56,486 nucleotides of DNA from Pseudonocardia sp. CNS-004. GTDB taxonomy: Bacteria; Actinomycetota; Actinomycetes; Mycobacteriales; Pseudonocardiaceae. Below, one piece after another: positions 45,076-55,520 of this stretch; positions within the stretch are counted from its first letter, which is position 1, and each line of letters opens with the position of its first letter. Position numbers and translations under genes: made by a program. The notes under the pieces are model-generated. The model had not been told where the DNA came from. It ran no database searches and worked only from the letters and a program-made list of their open reading frames with translations. The stretch is taken from assembly GCA_001942185.1 (NCBI GenBank), contig MKJV01000109.1, forward strand, positions 1 to 56,486, given 5' to 3'.

Positions 45076-46664
45076 CGCGGCCCCGGGGATCGCGGCGAGC
45101 AGCGCGCGGGTGTACTCGGCCCGGGGGGCGTCGAACACCTCGCCCGCGCTGCCGTGCTCGACGATCCGGCCGCGCCGCATCACGAGTACGTCGTGCGCGA
45201 CGAGCCGCACCACCGCGAGGTCGTGGGTGATGAACAGGTAGGACAGGCCCAGGTCGCGCTGCAGCCGGGTGAGCAGTTCGAGGATCTGGTCCTGGACGAG
45301 CACGTCGAGCGCGGACACGGCCTCGTCGCAGATCACCAGCTTGGGGCGCAGCGCGAGGGCGCGGGCGATCGCCACGCGCTGGCGCTGCCCGCCGGAGAGC
45401 TCCACGGGGTGGCGCTGGGCGGCCGCGCGGGGGAGTGCGACGTGGTCGAGCAGCTCCGCCACCCGCTGCCGCCGCGTCGCGGTGTCGCCGATCCCGAACA
45501 CGCGCAGCGGCTCGTCGATCAGCCGCTCCACGGGCAGCACGGGGTCGAGGGAGCCGTACGGGTCCTGGAACACCGGCTGCATCTCGCGCGGATCGCCCGC
45601 CTGCCCGACCTGTCGGCCCCGCGGAACGTGCGCCCGGCGATGGTGATGTGCCCGGACGTCGGCTGCTCCAGCCCCAGCACGAGCCGCGCGATCGTCGTCT
45701 TGCCGGAGCCCGACTCGCCGACGAGCGCGGTGGTGGTGCCCTCCGGCACGGTGAACGACACCTCGTCGACCGCGCGCAGCGGCTCCCGCTGGCCGCGTAC
45801 CCGGTAGGTCTTGACGACGTCGGTGACGGCCAGTGCGGGCACCGGGTCGGCCGCGGGCGGCGGCGCGGGGGCGGCCCGCGACCGCGCGGCCACCGACGGG
45901 GCCGCCGCAACAAGCCGCCGGGTGTACTCGTGCTGCGGATCGCGCAGGATCTGCGCGGCCGGGCCGGTCTCGACCACCCGGCCCTGCCACATCACGACGA
46001 CGTCGTCGGCGCGTTCCGCGGCGAGGCCCAGGTCGTGGGTGATGAGCAGCATCGCCGTGCCGTGTGCCGCGGTGAGCCGCTCCAGGTGGTCGAGGATCTG
46101 CCGCTGCACCGTGACGTCCAGCGCGGACGTCGGCTCGTCCGCGATCAGCAGCTGCGGCTCGCAGGCCAGGGCGATGGCGATGAGCACCCGCTGGCGCATG
46201 CCGCCGGAGAACTCGTGGGGGTACTGGCGGGCGCGGCGCGCGGCGTCGGGGATGCCCGCCTCGGTCATCAGCTCGACGGCCCGCTCCCGCGCTGCGCGCC
46301 CGCGCGCCACGCCGTGCATCACGAGCGTCTCGGCGATCTGGCGCCCCACCCGGGCCACCGGGTTGAGGTTCGACATCGGGTCCTGCGGGACGAGGCCGAT
46401 CCGGCGCCCGCGCAGCCCGCGCATCTGCCGCTCGCCCGCCGTGGTGATGTCCTCGCCGTCGAACTCGATCGTGCCGCCGGTGACCCGGCCGGTGCCCGGC
46501 AGCAGGCCGATCGCGGCTGCCGCGGTGGTCGACTTCCCCGAGCCCGACTCGCCGACGACCGCCACCCGTTGCCCCCGGCGCACCGTGAGGTCCACGCCGT
46601 GCACCACGGGGGAGTCGTAGGAGACCTCGAGGTCGCGGATGCGCAGGAGCGGCGAGTCGGACAT
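45064..46664 (-). CDS. Peptide ABC transporter ATP-binding protein with two fused ATPase domains (DppD-DppF) (frame break near 45590)
   Basis: About 533 residues. Domain 1 has Walker A GESGSGKST (39-46), signature EFSGGMRQRVLIAIALA, Walker B LLIADEPTSALD. A Pro/Ala linker joins domain 2, with GESGSGKTT, then after one missing base near 45590 QPVFQDPYGSLDP, ELSGGQRQRVAIARALAL and LVICDEAVSALD. Fusion of the two ATPases gives one polypeptide per transporter. The ATG overlaps the gamma-glutamyltransferase stop as TGATG. It powers DppB/DppC import of peptides bound by the family 5 lipoprotein at 50311-51950. Confidence 0.92.
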
Positions 46665-48456
46665 CAGCGGCCTGCCGCGTATCCCTGCGCGCCGCGCGGG
46701 TTGGCGGCCGCGGACAGCAGACCGGTCTCCGGGTCGCGGCCGACGCTGGACAGCCTGCCGAGCTCCCATTCCCCCGCCCGGGTGATCCGGTGCCCGCGCC
46801 GTTCCAGCTCGGTGATGACGTCGTCGCCGAGCCGGTCCTCCACCACGCGCCGCCGGGGGTCCAGGTGCGCGGCCAGAACGAGCCGGGCATCGAGGTGGTG
46901 TGCAGGGCCGGGGCGTCGATGGCCTGCTGCGGCGAGTAGCCGCCCACGAGCGTGCGCAGCAGGTAGAGCAGCTGCCACTGGTCCTGCTGGTCGCCGCCGG
47001 GGGAGCCGAGCGCGCCCACCGGCTTCCCGTCGCGCAGCAGCAGGGTGGGGGTGAGCGTGGTGCGCGGCCGCTCGCCCGGGGTGAGCGAGGACGGGGTGCC
47101 GTCGGTCAGCCAGGTCATCTGCAGCCGCGAGCCGAGGCAGAACCCGAGCTCGGGGATCGTCGGCGAGGACTGCAGCCAGCCGCCGGACGGCGTGATGGCG
47201 ACGATGTTGCCCCACCGGTCGACGACGTCGACGTGGCAGGTGTCGCCGCGGGTCTCCCCGGAGAGCACGACCGTCGGCTCGCCGACACCCGCGGTCTCGC
47301 CGTCGGCGGGCTCGATCACGAGCGGGGGCAGGAACGGCTCCCGCCCGCCGGGGCGGCCGGGCCGGAACTCGTGCGAGGCGTCCTTGCCGATCAGCTCTCG
47401 GCGCTCGCTCGCGTACTCGGGGGAGAGCAGGATGTCGAGCACGCCGTCGGCGATGGCGTCGCCGTAGTGGGCGTCGCGGTCGGCGAGGGCGAGCTTGAGC
47501 GCTTCGAGGACGTGGTGCGCGCCGTCGGCGGTGGACGGGTCGATGGCCTCGTCCGGCAGCCCGTCGAGGATCATGAGTGCCTGCAGCAGCACCGGGCCCT
47601 GGCCCCACGCGCCGGTCTTGGCCACCGTCGTGCGGCGGAAGTCGGCCGTGACGGCCGGTTCGAACGAGGCCGAGAACGCCGCGAAGTCGGCCTCCTGGAT
47701 CACCGCGGCGTGGTCGGTGCCGGACGAGTGGCGGTGCGGGGTGCGCAGGAACGCGGTGGCCTCCCGCGCGACGAACCCCTCCTTCCACTCCCGGCGGGCG
47801 GCCTCGATGCGCGCGATCCGGTCGGCGGCCCCGGACCCGGCTTGGACCAGCCGTTCGAGGGTGCGGGCGTACGCCGGGAGGCGGATGATCTCGCCGGCCC
47901 GCGGTGCGCGCCCGTGCGGCATCCACAGCTGCGCCGACGTCGTCCAGTGCTCGGTGAACAGCTGCGCGACGGTCTCGATGGTGGTGCCCACGCGGCCCAC
48001 GACGGGGTGGCCGTCGCGGGCGTAGCCGATGGCGAACGACACGACGTCGGCGAGCTCCCACGTGCCGTGTTCGGCGAGCAGCAGGAGCCAGGCGTCCACC
48101 GATCCGGGCACGGCGGCGGCGAGCCCGCCCGCGCCGGGTACGAGGTCGAGCCCCTCGCCCTTGTAGTGCGCGATCGTGGCGCCCGCCGGGGCCGGGCCCT
48201 GGCCCATGAGGACCGTCGGGGTCGGGTCGTCCGCCGTGGCGAAGACGCCGGTGAGATCGCCGCCGGGGCCGTTGAGGTGCGGTTCGACGACGTGCAGCAC
48301 GAACCCCGCCGCCGTGGCGGCGTCGAACGCGTTGCCGCCGCGCTCCAGCACGGCCTGCGCGGTGGCGGTGGCCAGCCAGTGCGTGGTGGCGGACATGCCG
48401 AACGTGCCCGCCAGCGTGGGGCGGGTCGTGAACGCGGGAGCCGGGACGAAGGTCAC
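46664..48456 (-). CDS. Gamma-glutamyltransferase family protein inside a peptide-import operon (frame break near 46870)
   Basis: About 597 residues. The Ntn-hydrolase nucleophile is Thr406 in ETRGDTCHVDVVDRWGN, start of the small subunit after autocleavage. Other motifs: NPGG-like NGPGGDLTGVFA, SSPTIPELGFCLGSR and ALGSPGGDQQDQW. One base is missing near 46870. Unlike periplasmic GGT it has no signal peptide (start MTFVPAPAFTTRPTLAGTFG at GTG 48454-48456, with AGGAAAGGA upstream), so it should act in the cytoplasm. Placed between DppC and the fused ATPase, it probably hydrolyses imported gamma-glutamyl compounds such as glutathione-type peptides (inference). Confidence 0.88.
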
Positions 48457-48468
48457 GGATGTCCTTTC

Positions 48469-49351
48469 CTACAGGCGGCGCGAGCCGGGGCTCAGCACAT
48501 CACGCAGTGCGTCGCCGAACAGGTTGAAGGCCAGGCAGATCACGACGATCGCGAGGCCGGGGAAGAACGCCGCGTACGGCGCGCGGACGATGTACTGCTG
48601 GGCGTCGGACAGCATGATGCCCAGGCTGGGGCTGGGCGGCTGGATCCCGAGCCCGAGGAACGACAGGAGCGCTTCGCCGATCACCGCGACCGGCATGATC
48701 ACCGTGGCCTGCACGATGATCGACGAGAAGGCGTTGGGCAGCACGTGGGGGCGAGGATCCGCACGCCGGACGCGTCCATCGCGGCGGCCGCGAGCACGAA
48801 CTCGTGGCCCTTGAGCCGCAGCGTCTCGGCGCGCACCACGCGGATCATGGTCGGCACCTGGGCGAGGCCGAGCGCGATGGCGGCGTTCGTGAGGCTGGCA
48901 CCGTTGATCGCGGCGAGCCCCACGGCGACGATGAGGAACGGGAACGCGAGCAGCAGGTCCGTCACCCGCGACACCAGCGCGTCGAGCCGGCGCCAGTACC
49001 CGGCGAGCAGCCCCAGCGGGGTGCCCACCACGATCGCGAGCGCCACGGCGAGCACACCGACCTGCAGCGACGCGCGCGTGCCGTGCAGGATGCGGGACAG
49101 GATGTCGCGGCCGAGGTCGTCGGTGCCCAGCGGGAACCGATCGTCCGGGGCAGCTGGAACGGCGTCTCGAAGTGCACCTCGTCGGGCGGGTGGGGCGCGA
49201 TCCACGGGGCGAGCAGCGCGGCCAGCACCACGACGAGGAGCAGCCCGCCGCCCACGACGCCGAGCCGGTGGCGCAGCAGGCCGGTGAGCAGCCGGCCGCG
49301 GCGGGAGCCGAGCTCGTCGTCGGCGCCGATCTCCGGGGTCACCAGTGCCAT
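48469..49351 (-). CDS. Peptide ABC transporter permease, DppC type (frame breaks near 49140 and 48748)
   Basis: About 294 residues. N-terminal RHRLGVVGGGLLLVVVLAAL and APWIAPHPP are typical of DppC. After a missing base near 49140 come FPLGTDDLGRDILSRILHGT and VTDLLLAFPFLIVAVGLAAI. The EAA-like loop is split by the second break near 48748, then VLPNAFSSIIVQATVIMPVA and LGIQPPSPSLGIML. ATG 49349-49351 shares its A with the upstream permease stop (TGATG). Confidence 0.88.
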
Positions 49352-50309
49352 CAGGCGTTCCCTTCCCCGGCCACCCGGATCCGTGGGTCGATCACCGAGT
49401 ACAGGACGTCGACGGCGAGGTTGATGAGGATGTAGGCGAGCGTCACCACCAGCACGACGCCCTGGATCACCGGGTAGTCGCGGGTGAACACGCTGTCGAG
49501 CGTGAGCTTCCCGAACCCGGGTAGCGCGAAGATCCGCTCCGTCACGACGCGCCCGAGATCAGCCCGCCCAGCTGCAGCCCGACGATCGTCACGACGACGA
49601 CCAGGCTGTTGCGCATCGCGTAGCGGACGAGAACGGTGCCGCGCGACGCGCCCTTCGCGCGTGCGGTGCGGACGTAGTCGGCGGCCAGCGCATCGATCAT
49701 CGAGGCGCGGGCCTGGCGCATCACGATCGCGGCGAGCCCGGTGCCGAGGATCAGCGCCGGCAGGGTCAGGTGCCACAGCGCGCGTAGCGGCTCCTCGGTG
49801 ACGGCCACGTAGCCCGACGCCGGGAACCAGCCCAGCCCGACCGCGAGGTAGAGGATGGCGAGCAGCCCGAGCCAGAAGTTCGGCACCGACAGCGACAGCA
49901 GCGACACCCCGCCCACGGCCAGGTCCGGCCAGCGGCCCCGGTTCGCCGCGGCGAGCGCGCCCGCGGCCATTCCGACCACGACCGCGATCACGATCGCGTA
50001 GAGCGAGAGCCACGCCGTGACCGGCAGGGTGGTGGCGATCAGCTCGGTGACCGGGGTGCCGGTGCGCACCGAGTCGCCGAAGTCGCCGGTGAGCGCGTTG
50101 CCCAGGAATCGGAGGTACTGCACCACGAGCGGTTCGTCGAGCCCGAGCTGCGCGCGCAGCGCCGCCACCGTCTCGGGAGAGGCCTCCTCGCCGGCCAGGG
50201 CGCGGGCGGGGTCGCCCGGCAGGGCGCGCACGCCGAAGAACACCACGATCGAGGCCAGCACCAGGGTGATCAGGCCGTGGCCGAGGCGGGTCAGCAGGTA
50301 GCGGGGCAC
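49351..50309 (-). CDS. Peptide ABC transporter permease, DppB type (frame break near 49553)
   Basis: About 320 residues with six helices. It starts YLLTRLGHGLITLVLASIVV from GTG 50307-50309, one base after the binding-protein stop. Family blocks: LPGDPARALAGEEASPETVA, YLRFLGNALTGDFGDSVRTG and DYVRTARAKGASRGTVLVRY. One missing base near 49553 leads to VVTERIFALPGFGKLTLDSV and the final NLAVDVLYSVIDPRIRV. Confidence 0.9.
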
Positions 50310-50310
50310 T

Positions 50311-51950
50311 CTAATCGCCCTCCCCGGCGAGGAAGGCCGCCCGACCGAGCCGGACGACGCCATCGGCGTAGGTCGCGATGCCGGCGACGTCCGTCGTGTA
50401 CGCGGTGAGGTTGCGCTGCCGGTAGAGGTACAGGATCGGTAGATCGCGCTGGATGATCTCCACGACCCGGCCGTAGAGCGCGGAGCGGGCTGCCTGGTCG
50501 TTCACCTGCGTGGCCTCGTCGAGCAGCCGGTCCACCTCGGGGTCGCTGTAGCCTGCGACGTTGTCGGCGGAGCCGGTGGACAGGAAGTTGGCCGTGTTCC
50601 CGTGCGGGTCGATGCGCCCGGACCAGCCGAGCTGCAGCAGTTCGAAGTCACCGCGGTCCTGGGTGTCGAGCAGTGTGGAGTACTCCACCGGCTGGATCGT
50701 GATCTCGAAGCCACTGTCGCGGACGCTCGCCTGCAGGGCCTGCGCCAGCCGGAGCGTGTCCGGGCTGTTGCTCACCAGCATCGTGAGCGGGTACGGCGTG
50801 GCGACGCCCGCCTCCGCGAGCAGCTGCCGCGCGCGGGCCGGGTCGTGCGGCGGGCAGGCCTCGCTCGCGGGCGTCGAGAACGGGCTCGCCGGTGAGATCG
50901 GCGAGCAGGCAGGCTCGAACCAGTTGTTGAACACCGCGTTGACCAGGGTCGTGCGGTTCACCGCCAGCGCGAACGCCTGGCGCACGCGTGGGTCGGACGC
51001 CAGCGGGGTGTCGATCGGCTGCGGCGGCTCCCCGACGCCGTCGACGTTGCCGAGGTTGAACGTGATGCCCTGGTAGCCCAGCGAGCCGATCTGCAGCACG
51101 CCGATCCCGCGCTCCTGCTGCAGCGCGTCGACGTCCTGGGGCGAGATCGTGTCGGCCACCTGGACGTCGCCGGAGCGCAGGTTCGCGGCGCGGATGTTCG
51201 CGTCCGTCATGATCCGGTAGGTGATCGAGTCGAGGTGGACATGGTCGGCGTCGTAGTAGTTCGGGTCGCGCACCACCGTGATCGACGTCTGCGGCACGCG
51301 TTCGGCGAACCGGAACGGTCCGACGCACACCGGCGCGCTGCTGAAGTCCGCACCCAGCTCGGCGAGCGCTTTCGGCGACATGATCATCCCGGCCCGGTCG
51401 GCGAGCGAGGCGGTGAGCGGCGCGAAGGGCTGCTCGTAGCGCACCACCACGGTGCCGGGGTCGGTCGCCTCGACAGCGCTGATCGGCCCCAGCTCACCCT
51501 TGCGCTTGGAGCCCTCGAACGTGAGGTTGCGCTCGAGCGTGGTGGCCACCGCGGCCGCGTCGAACGGCGTGCCGTCGCCGAAGGAGATCCCCGTGCGCAC
51601 CGGATCGTGATCGTCAGCCCGTCGGCGGAGACGGTCGGCAGCGCCGTGGCCAGCTGCGGGACGAGCTCGCCCTCGGCGTCGATGTCGTAGAGCTTCTCGC
51701 ACATCGCGTTCATGACGTAGCGCGTGTAGAGCGACGACGACGTGGTCGGGTCGAGCTTGTCCGGCTCGTTGGACAGGGCCATCACCAGGTGGCCGCCCTC
51801 GCGGACCGGGCGGCCGTCGAACGCCACACCGGGGACGTCGGTGCGCGGCGGGGCGGGCAGGACCGGCTGCACCGGGATGCAGGCGGCGAGCGCGATCGCC
51901 AGCACGCCGCCGACGGCCGCGGTTGCCGCGCGCTGGAGGGGGTGGGGCAC
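50311..51950 (-). CDS. Family 5 peptide-binding lipoprotein of the ABC transporter (frame break near 51600)
   Basis: About 547 residues. Signal ends in AIALAACIPV with lipid Cys24. Mature blocks: LSNEPDKLDPTTSSSLYTRY, MNAMCEKLYD, ISFGDGTPFDAAAVATTLER, VCVGPFRFAE, SDPRVRQAFALAVNRTTLVN and LLQLGWSGRIDPHG. One base is missing near 51600. GTG 51948-51950 follows GAAGGGA. First gene of the operon; it sets transporter specificity, likely small or gamma-glutamyl peptides given the GGT. Divergent from a LysR gene. Confidence 0.9.
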
Positions 51951-52065
51951 GTGGCGGTCCCTTCAGCGGCAGGAGCTTGGGCCGTTGCGAGTATCGCGGC
52001 GTGCACAGCCGCACGTCCAAGACATCTGTGACACCAATCCGATAGCTTCCGGCTATGGTTCCGCG

Positions 52066-52978
52066 ATGGAGCGCCGGCAGTTGGAGTACTTCGTCGCGAT
52101 CGTCGAGAACGGCGGGTTCACCCACGCCGCCCGCGCGCTGCGGGTCGCACAGCCCTCACTGTCGCGGGCCATCGGACGCCTGGAGCGCGAGCTGGGGGTG
52201 GCGCTGTTCCACCGGGTCGGCCGCAACGCGGTGCTGAGCAGCGCCGGTGAGCTGGTGGCCGAGCGGGCCCGGCTGGTGCTGCGCGACCTGGACGCGTTGC
52301 GCGCCGCGGCCCGCACCGTCGGCAGCGGCGCCGCGGGCCGGGTGGACGTCGCCGCCACCTCGTCGTCCGCGCTGGAACCGGTGATCAGCACGATCGCCGC
52401 ACTGCGCGAGCACAGCCCGGGGGTACTGGTCAGCACGTCGTCGGCGTTGTCGGCCACCGAGGTGGTCGCGATGGTGCTCCAGGGCCGGTGCGAGGTCGGC
52501 GTGTGCGGCAACGCGGAGCGGCCCGCCGGGCCGGGGCTGATCGCACACCACCTGCGCGACGAGGAGTTCCTGCTCGTCGCCCCGCCCGGCACCGTCCTGG
52601 GCGCCGACGGCACCGTGACCCGCGACGACCTGCGCGGCATGCGTTTCGTGGTGACCAAACAGGCCACCGCCGCCCGTGCGCTCTTCGACCGGATCGCCGA
52701 GGAGGTCGGCGGCCTCCAGATGGCCACCGAGGTCGGCGACCGCAGCGTGGTGCTGCCGATGGTGCTGCGCGGCATCGGGGTGAGCCTGGTGCCCGACGGC
52801 TGGACGGAGCTCGCGCAGCTGCGGGCGCCGCCGTCCACCGGTTCGTGCCGCGGGAGCGGCTCCCGCAGTGCTGGTCCACCGTTCCGGCCCGATCACACCG
52901 GCGACCCAGGCGTTCGTGGACACGACGCTCGGACGCACCGATGAGTGGCGGCGACGGGCGGAGTCGTACCAGGTGTGA
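52066..52978 (+). CDS. LysR-family regulator divergent from the peptide/GGT operon (frame breaks near 52825 and 52868)
   Basis: The HTH is MERRQLEYFVAIVENGGFTH then AARALRVAQPSLSRAIGRLE. The effector domain has SSSALEPVISTIAALREHSP and LVPDGWTELAQLR. After about residue 253 two breaks are needed to read VHRFVPRERLP and then VHRSGPITPATQAFVDTTLG to the stop at 52976-52978, a normal LysR ending. Probably the direct regulator of the transporter/GGT operon. Intergenic 51951-52065 is short and should hold its site. The following 236 bases (52979-53214) show nothing I recognise. Confidence 0.87.
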
Positions 52979-53214
52979 ACCGCACACTCGTGATCGCCCA
53001 GAACGGGCGCTGAAGGAGTCACGGCGCGGCGCGGGCAGCGCCCGGTCACCGGGCTCTTGATGCTTGAGATCTTCGGGTGCATGATCCGGTGTTTCGGGTG
53101 CTCACGGTCCTCGGAACAGCCATGAGCAACCGATACTTCAGATCATGCCCGTCCGGCGCCGTCGTGCGGGACCCGGTCGCCGCCGGTGAGGTCCGGCGGC
53201 CATCCGGTTGGGCC

Positions 53215-53825
53215 TCAGACGTCCAGCGGGTCCAGTAGGCCGGCGCGCCCGGCCAGCGCGGCGGCCTCGGTCCGGTTCGCGACGCCGAGGGTGCGCAGCA
53301 GGCCGGCGGTGAGGCGTTTCACCGTGCGTTCGGAGACGTGCAGTGTCCGCGCGATCTGCGCGGTGCTGGCGCCGCCCGCGATGAGCATCCAGAGGTGGCG
53401 TTCCTTGCCGGTCAGCTGGGGGCCGGTGCCGGCCGTGTTCGGCCGGTCCGTGGCGTCGGCGGCGGCGAGCAGCGACGCGCGAGCCCCGTGGAGGGCCGGT
53501 TGCGCAGCAGCACACCTGCCGCGCCCGCGCCGAGGAACCCGAGGACGTCCTGCACGGTGGGGACGTGCCGGCTGAGCGCCAGCACCGGCAGGTGCGGCAG
53601 CACCTGGCGCATGTCGGCGAGCGCGGTGAGCGGACCGGGCTCGGCGATCCCGAGGTCGACGAGCGCGACGTCCGGTTGGTGGCGCCGCGCCAGCAGCGCG
53701 GCGGAGGCGGCCCGGTCGGTGCCGGCGACGACGCGCACACCGTCGTCGCCCGCCCCGGGTAGCGCCTCCTCGAGGCGGCGGCGGAGCATCGGCTGCCGAT
53801 CGACGACCAGCACGCGGACGACCAT
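53215..53825 (-). CDS. NarL/LuxR-type response regulator, orphan (frame break near 53490)
   Basis: About 204 residues. The receiver VRVLVVDRQPMLRRRLEEAL has the phospho-acceptor Asp57 in DVALVDLGIA, but the acidic pair is only partly kept (single Asp9), and the conserved Lys is replaced (VLLRNR). After one missing base near 53490, ASLLAAADATDRP leads to the LuxR HTH: LTGKERHLWMLIAGGASTAQ, IARTLHVSERTVKRLTAGLL. No kinase gene adjoins. The altered active site suggests phosphorylation-independent action (inference). Confidence 0.75.
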
Positions 53826-53854
53826 GGCCCGGGAGTTCCCGGCCGCTGCGGTTC

Positions 53855-54927
53855 CTACCGTGGAGCCGACCGATCGGAGGACGGAGCACGCCCGCTCGTG
53901 GTACCGACGCGCAGCGTCACCGGCAGCATCACGCGCGCCGGGTCGGCCCCGTCCACCAGGTCCATCGCGGCGCGGGCCGCGGTCCGCCCCTTCTCGGCGC
54001 TCGGCTGGACGACGGTGGTGAGCCGGACGGGGTCGAGCCAGTGCAGCTCGGCCCCGTCGAAGCCGCCGACGGACAGGTCATCGGGCACCCGGAGGCCGAG
54101 CTCGCCCGCGGCCTGCAGCACGCCCGCGGCGAGCACGTCGCTCTGGGCGATGATCGCGGTGGGCCGTCGTTCCGGGGCGACGTCGAGCAGGATCCGGCCC
54201 GCTACGGCACCCTCGTCGACGGCGTTGCTCGGGGTCTCGTACACCGGTACCGGTCCGAAGACGTCCTCCACACCCGTGATGCGGTGCCGCACGTCGCGGT
54301 AGTGCGCCATGGCGCGGCGCTGCGCGGTGACCGGCCCGCTGGTGCCGTCGAGCCGCAGCGGCATCGCGACGATCTCCACGCGGCGGTGTCCCAGGTCGTG
54401 CAGGTGCCGGGCGAGGTCGCGGGTGCCGAGGCGGTCGTCGATGTCGATGAGCGCGACACCCTCGACGTTCGGCCCCTCGACCGCGACGATCGGCACCCCG
54501 CGAGCGCGCAGCTGGTCGAGCGCCGGGTCGTCCTCCAGCCCGCAGGTGGCGAAGATGGCCGCGTCGAGCGGGATGCGGGCGATCTGGTGGCTCGAGGGGC
54601 GGCCGACGTCGCCCGCGAGGAGCAGCAGCCCCACGTCGTGGCGCTGAGCACCTCGCTGATCCCGTCGAGCAGCTGCAGCGCGACCGGGTCGCGGAACGCG
54701 TAGAGCAGCCGCTCGCCGATGAACGCGCCGACGACGCCGCTGCGCCCGCGGCGCAGGGAGGCTGCCAGGGGGTCGGGGCCGGCGTAACCGAGCTCGGCGG
54801 CGGCCGCGAGAACGCGCTCCCGGGTGGCGGACGCGACCCGGGGGCTGTCGGCGAACGCGAGCGAGGCCGTCGACGGGGACACGCCTGCGCGTGCCGCGAC
54901 GGCGGCGAGCGTCGGACGGCTGGACAC
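53855..54927 (-). CDS. LacI-family transcriptional regulator (frame break near 54640)
   Basis: About 357 residues. HTH: PTLAAVAARAGVSPSTASLA with the hinge RVLAAAAELGYAGPDPLAAS. The ligand domain reads, after one missing base near 54640, WGLLLLAGD-type sequence, DAAIFATCGLEDDPALDQLR, GHRRVEIVAMPLRLDG, IIAQSDVLAAGVLQAAGELG and DDLSVGGFDGAELHWLDPVR. Start ATG-equivalent GTG at 54925-54927. A LacI-type palindrome before the MFS gene about 560 bases upstream is its likely target. Confidence 0.87.
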
Positions 54928-54967
54928 GCCCGAACCCTAGACGAGCAAGTCCGAATTGATCTGTGGT

Positions 54968-55401
54968 CGTAGGCGATCAGGGGTCAGGGTGACGGGCCGG
55001 CCGGTGGCCCGGTGGTGCCGACGGCGCAGCCGGATCCGAAGAGGTGCTCCAGTCCGTTCGGCGACCGCATGATCGTCCCGACATGCGCCGCAGCGCCCTC
55101 GCGGCGGCGAACGGTGCGATCTCGCAACGATCAAGGCGCAACGATCAAGGTGTTGCCGGGTGCGCCGGCCGGGGCACCACCCGGCGCCCGGCCCGCCACC
55201 GGGCTGCCGGCCAACCGGGGGGCACGATCACCGGAAGTGGTCCGAGAGCGCCGGATGTGTCGCTCTGGCACCACTCCCGCTGGTCATGTGCGCGTCGATC
55301 GTCGGCAGTGGTGGCGGGACGAACAGATCGGTCGTCCCGGCACCATTCCCGGCGATCACGGGCCACCGGTCGGCCCCGCACTCCGTCCCTGATCGCCTAC
55401 G
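54968..55401. mobile_element. 434-bp non-coding element with long terminal inverted repeats (MITE-like)
   Basis: CGTAGGCGATCAGGG (54968-54982) is repeated in exact inverted form at 55387-55401. Further in, GGGCCGGCCGGTGGCCCG (54994-55011) matches the inverse of 55359-55376 at 17 of 18 positions. The arms therefore extend about 44 bases imperfectly. The interior has the tandem CAACGATCAAGG (near 55126-55150) and no convincing gene. No clear target-site duplication. It fills most of the 593-base gap between LacI and MFS genes. Confidence 0.55.
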
Positions 55402-55487
55402 CGACACCGGCCGAGTTCGGCACTGCTCATCCGGTGCGGTGTGAGCAGAACCCGGTTGAGGCCGCCGTCCGGCTCCCGTACCTCGTA

Positions 55488-55501
55488 TCGAATCGATTCG
55501 A
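55488..55501. promoter_or_regulatory. LacI-type operator before the MFS gene
   Basis: TCGAATCGATTCGA is a perfect 14-bp palindrome with a central CG, the form bound by LacI/GalR proteins. It ends 19 bases before the GTG 55521 start. A LacI gene lies just upstream in divergent orientation. Confidence 0.6.
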
Positions 55502-55520
55502 CACCTGGCAAGGAGCCGAT

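Noticed and set aside
55012..55392. Open frames inside the 434-bp inverted-repeat element
   Set aside because: No start signal or recognisable domain, and the frames follow the palindromic arms.
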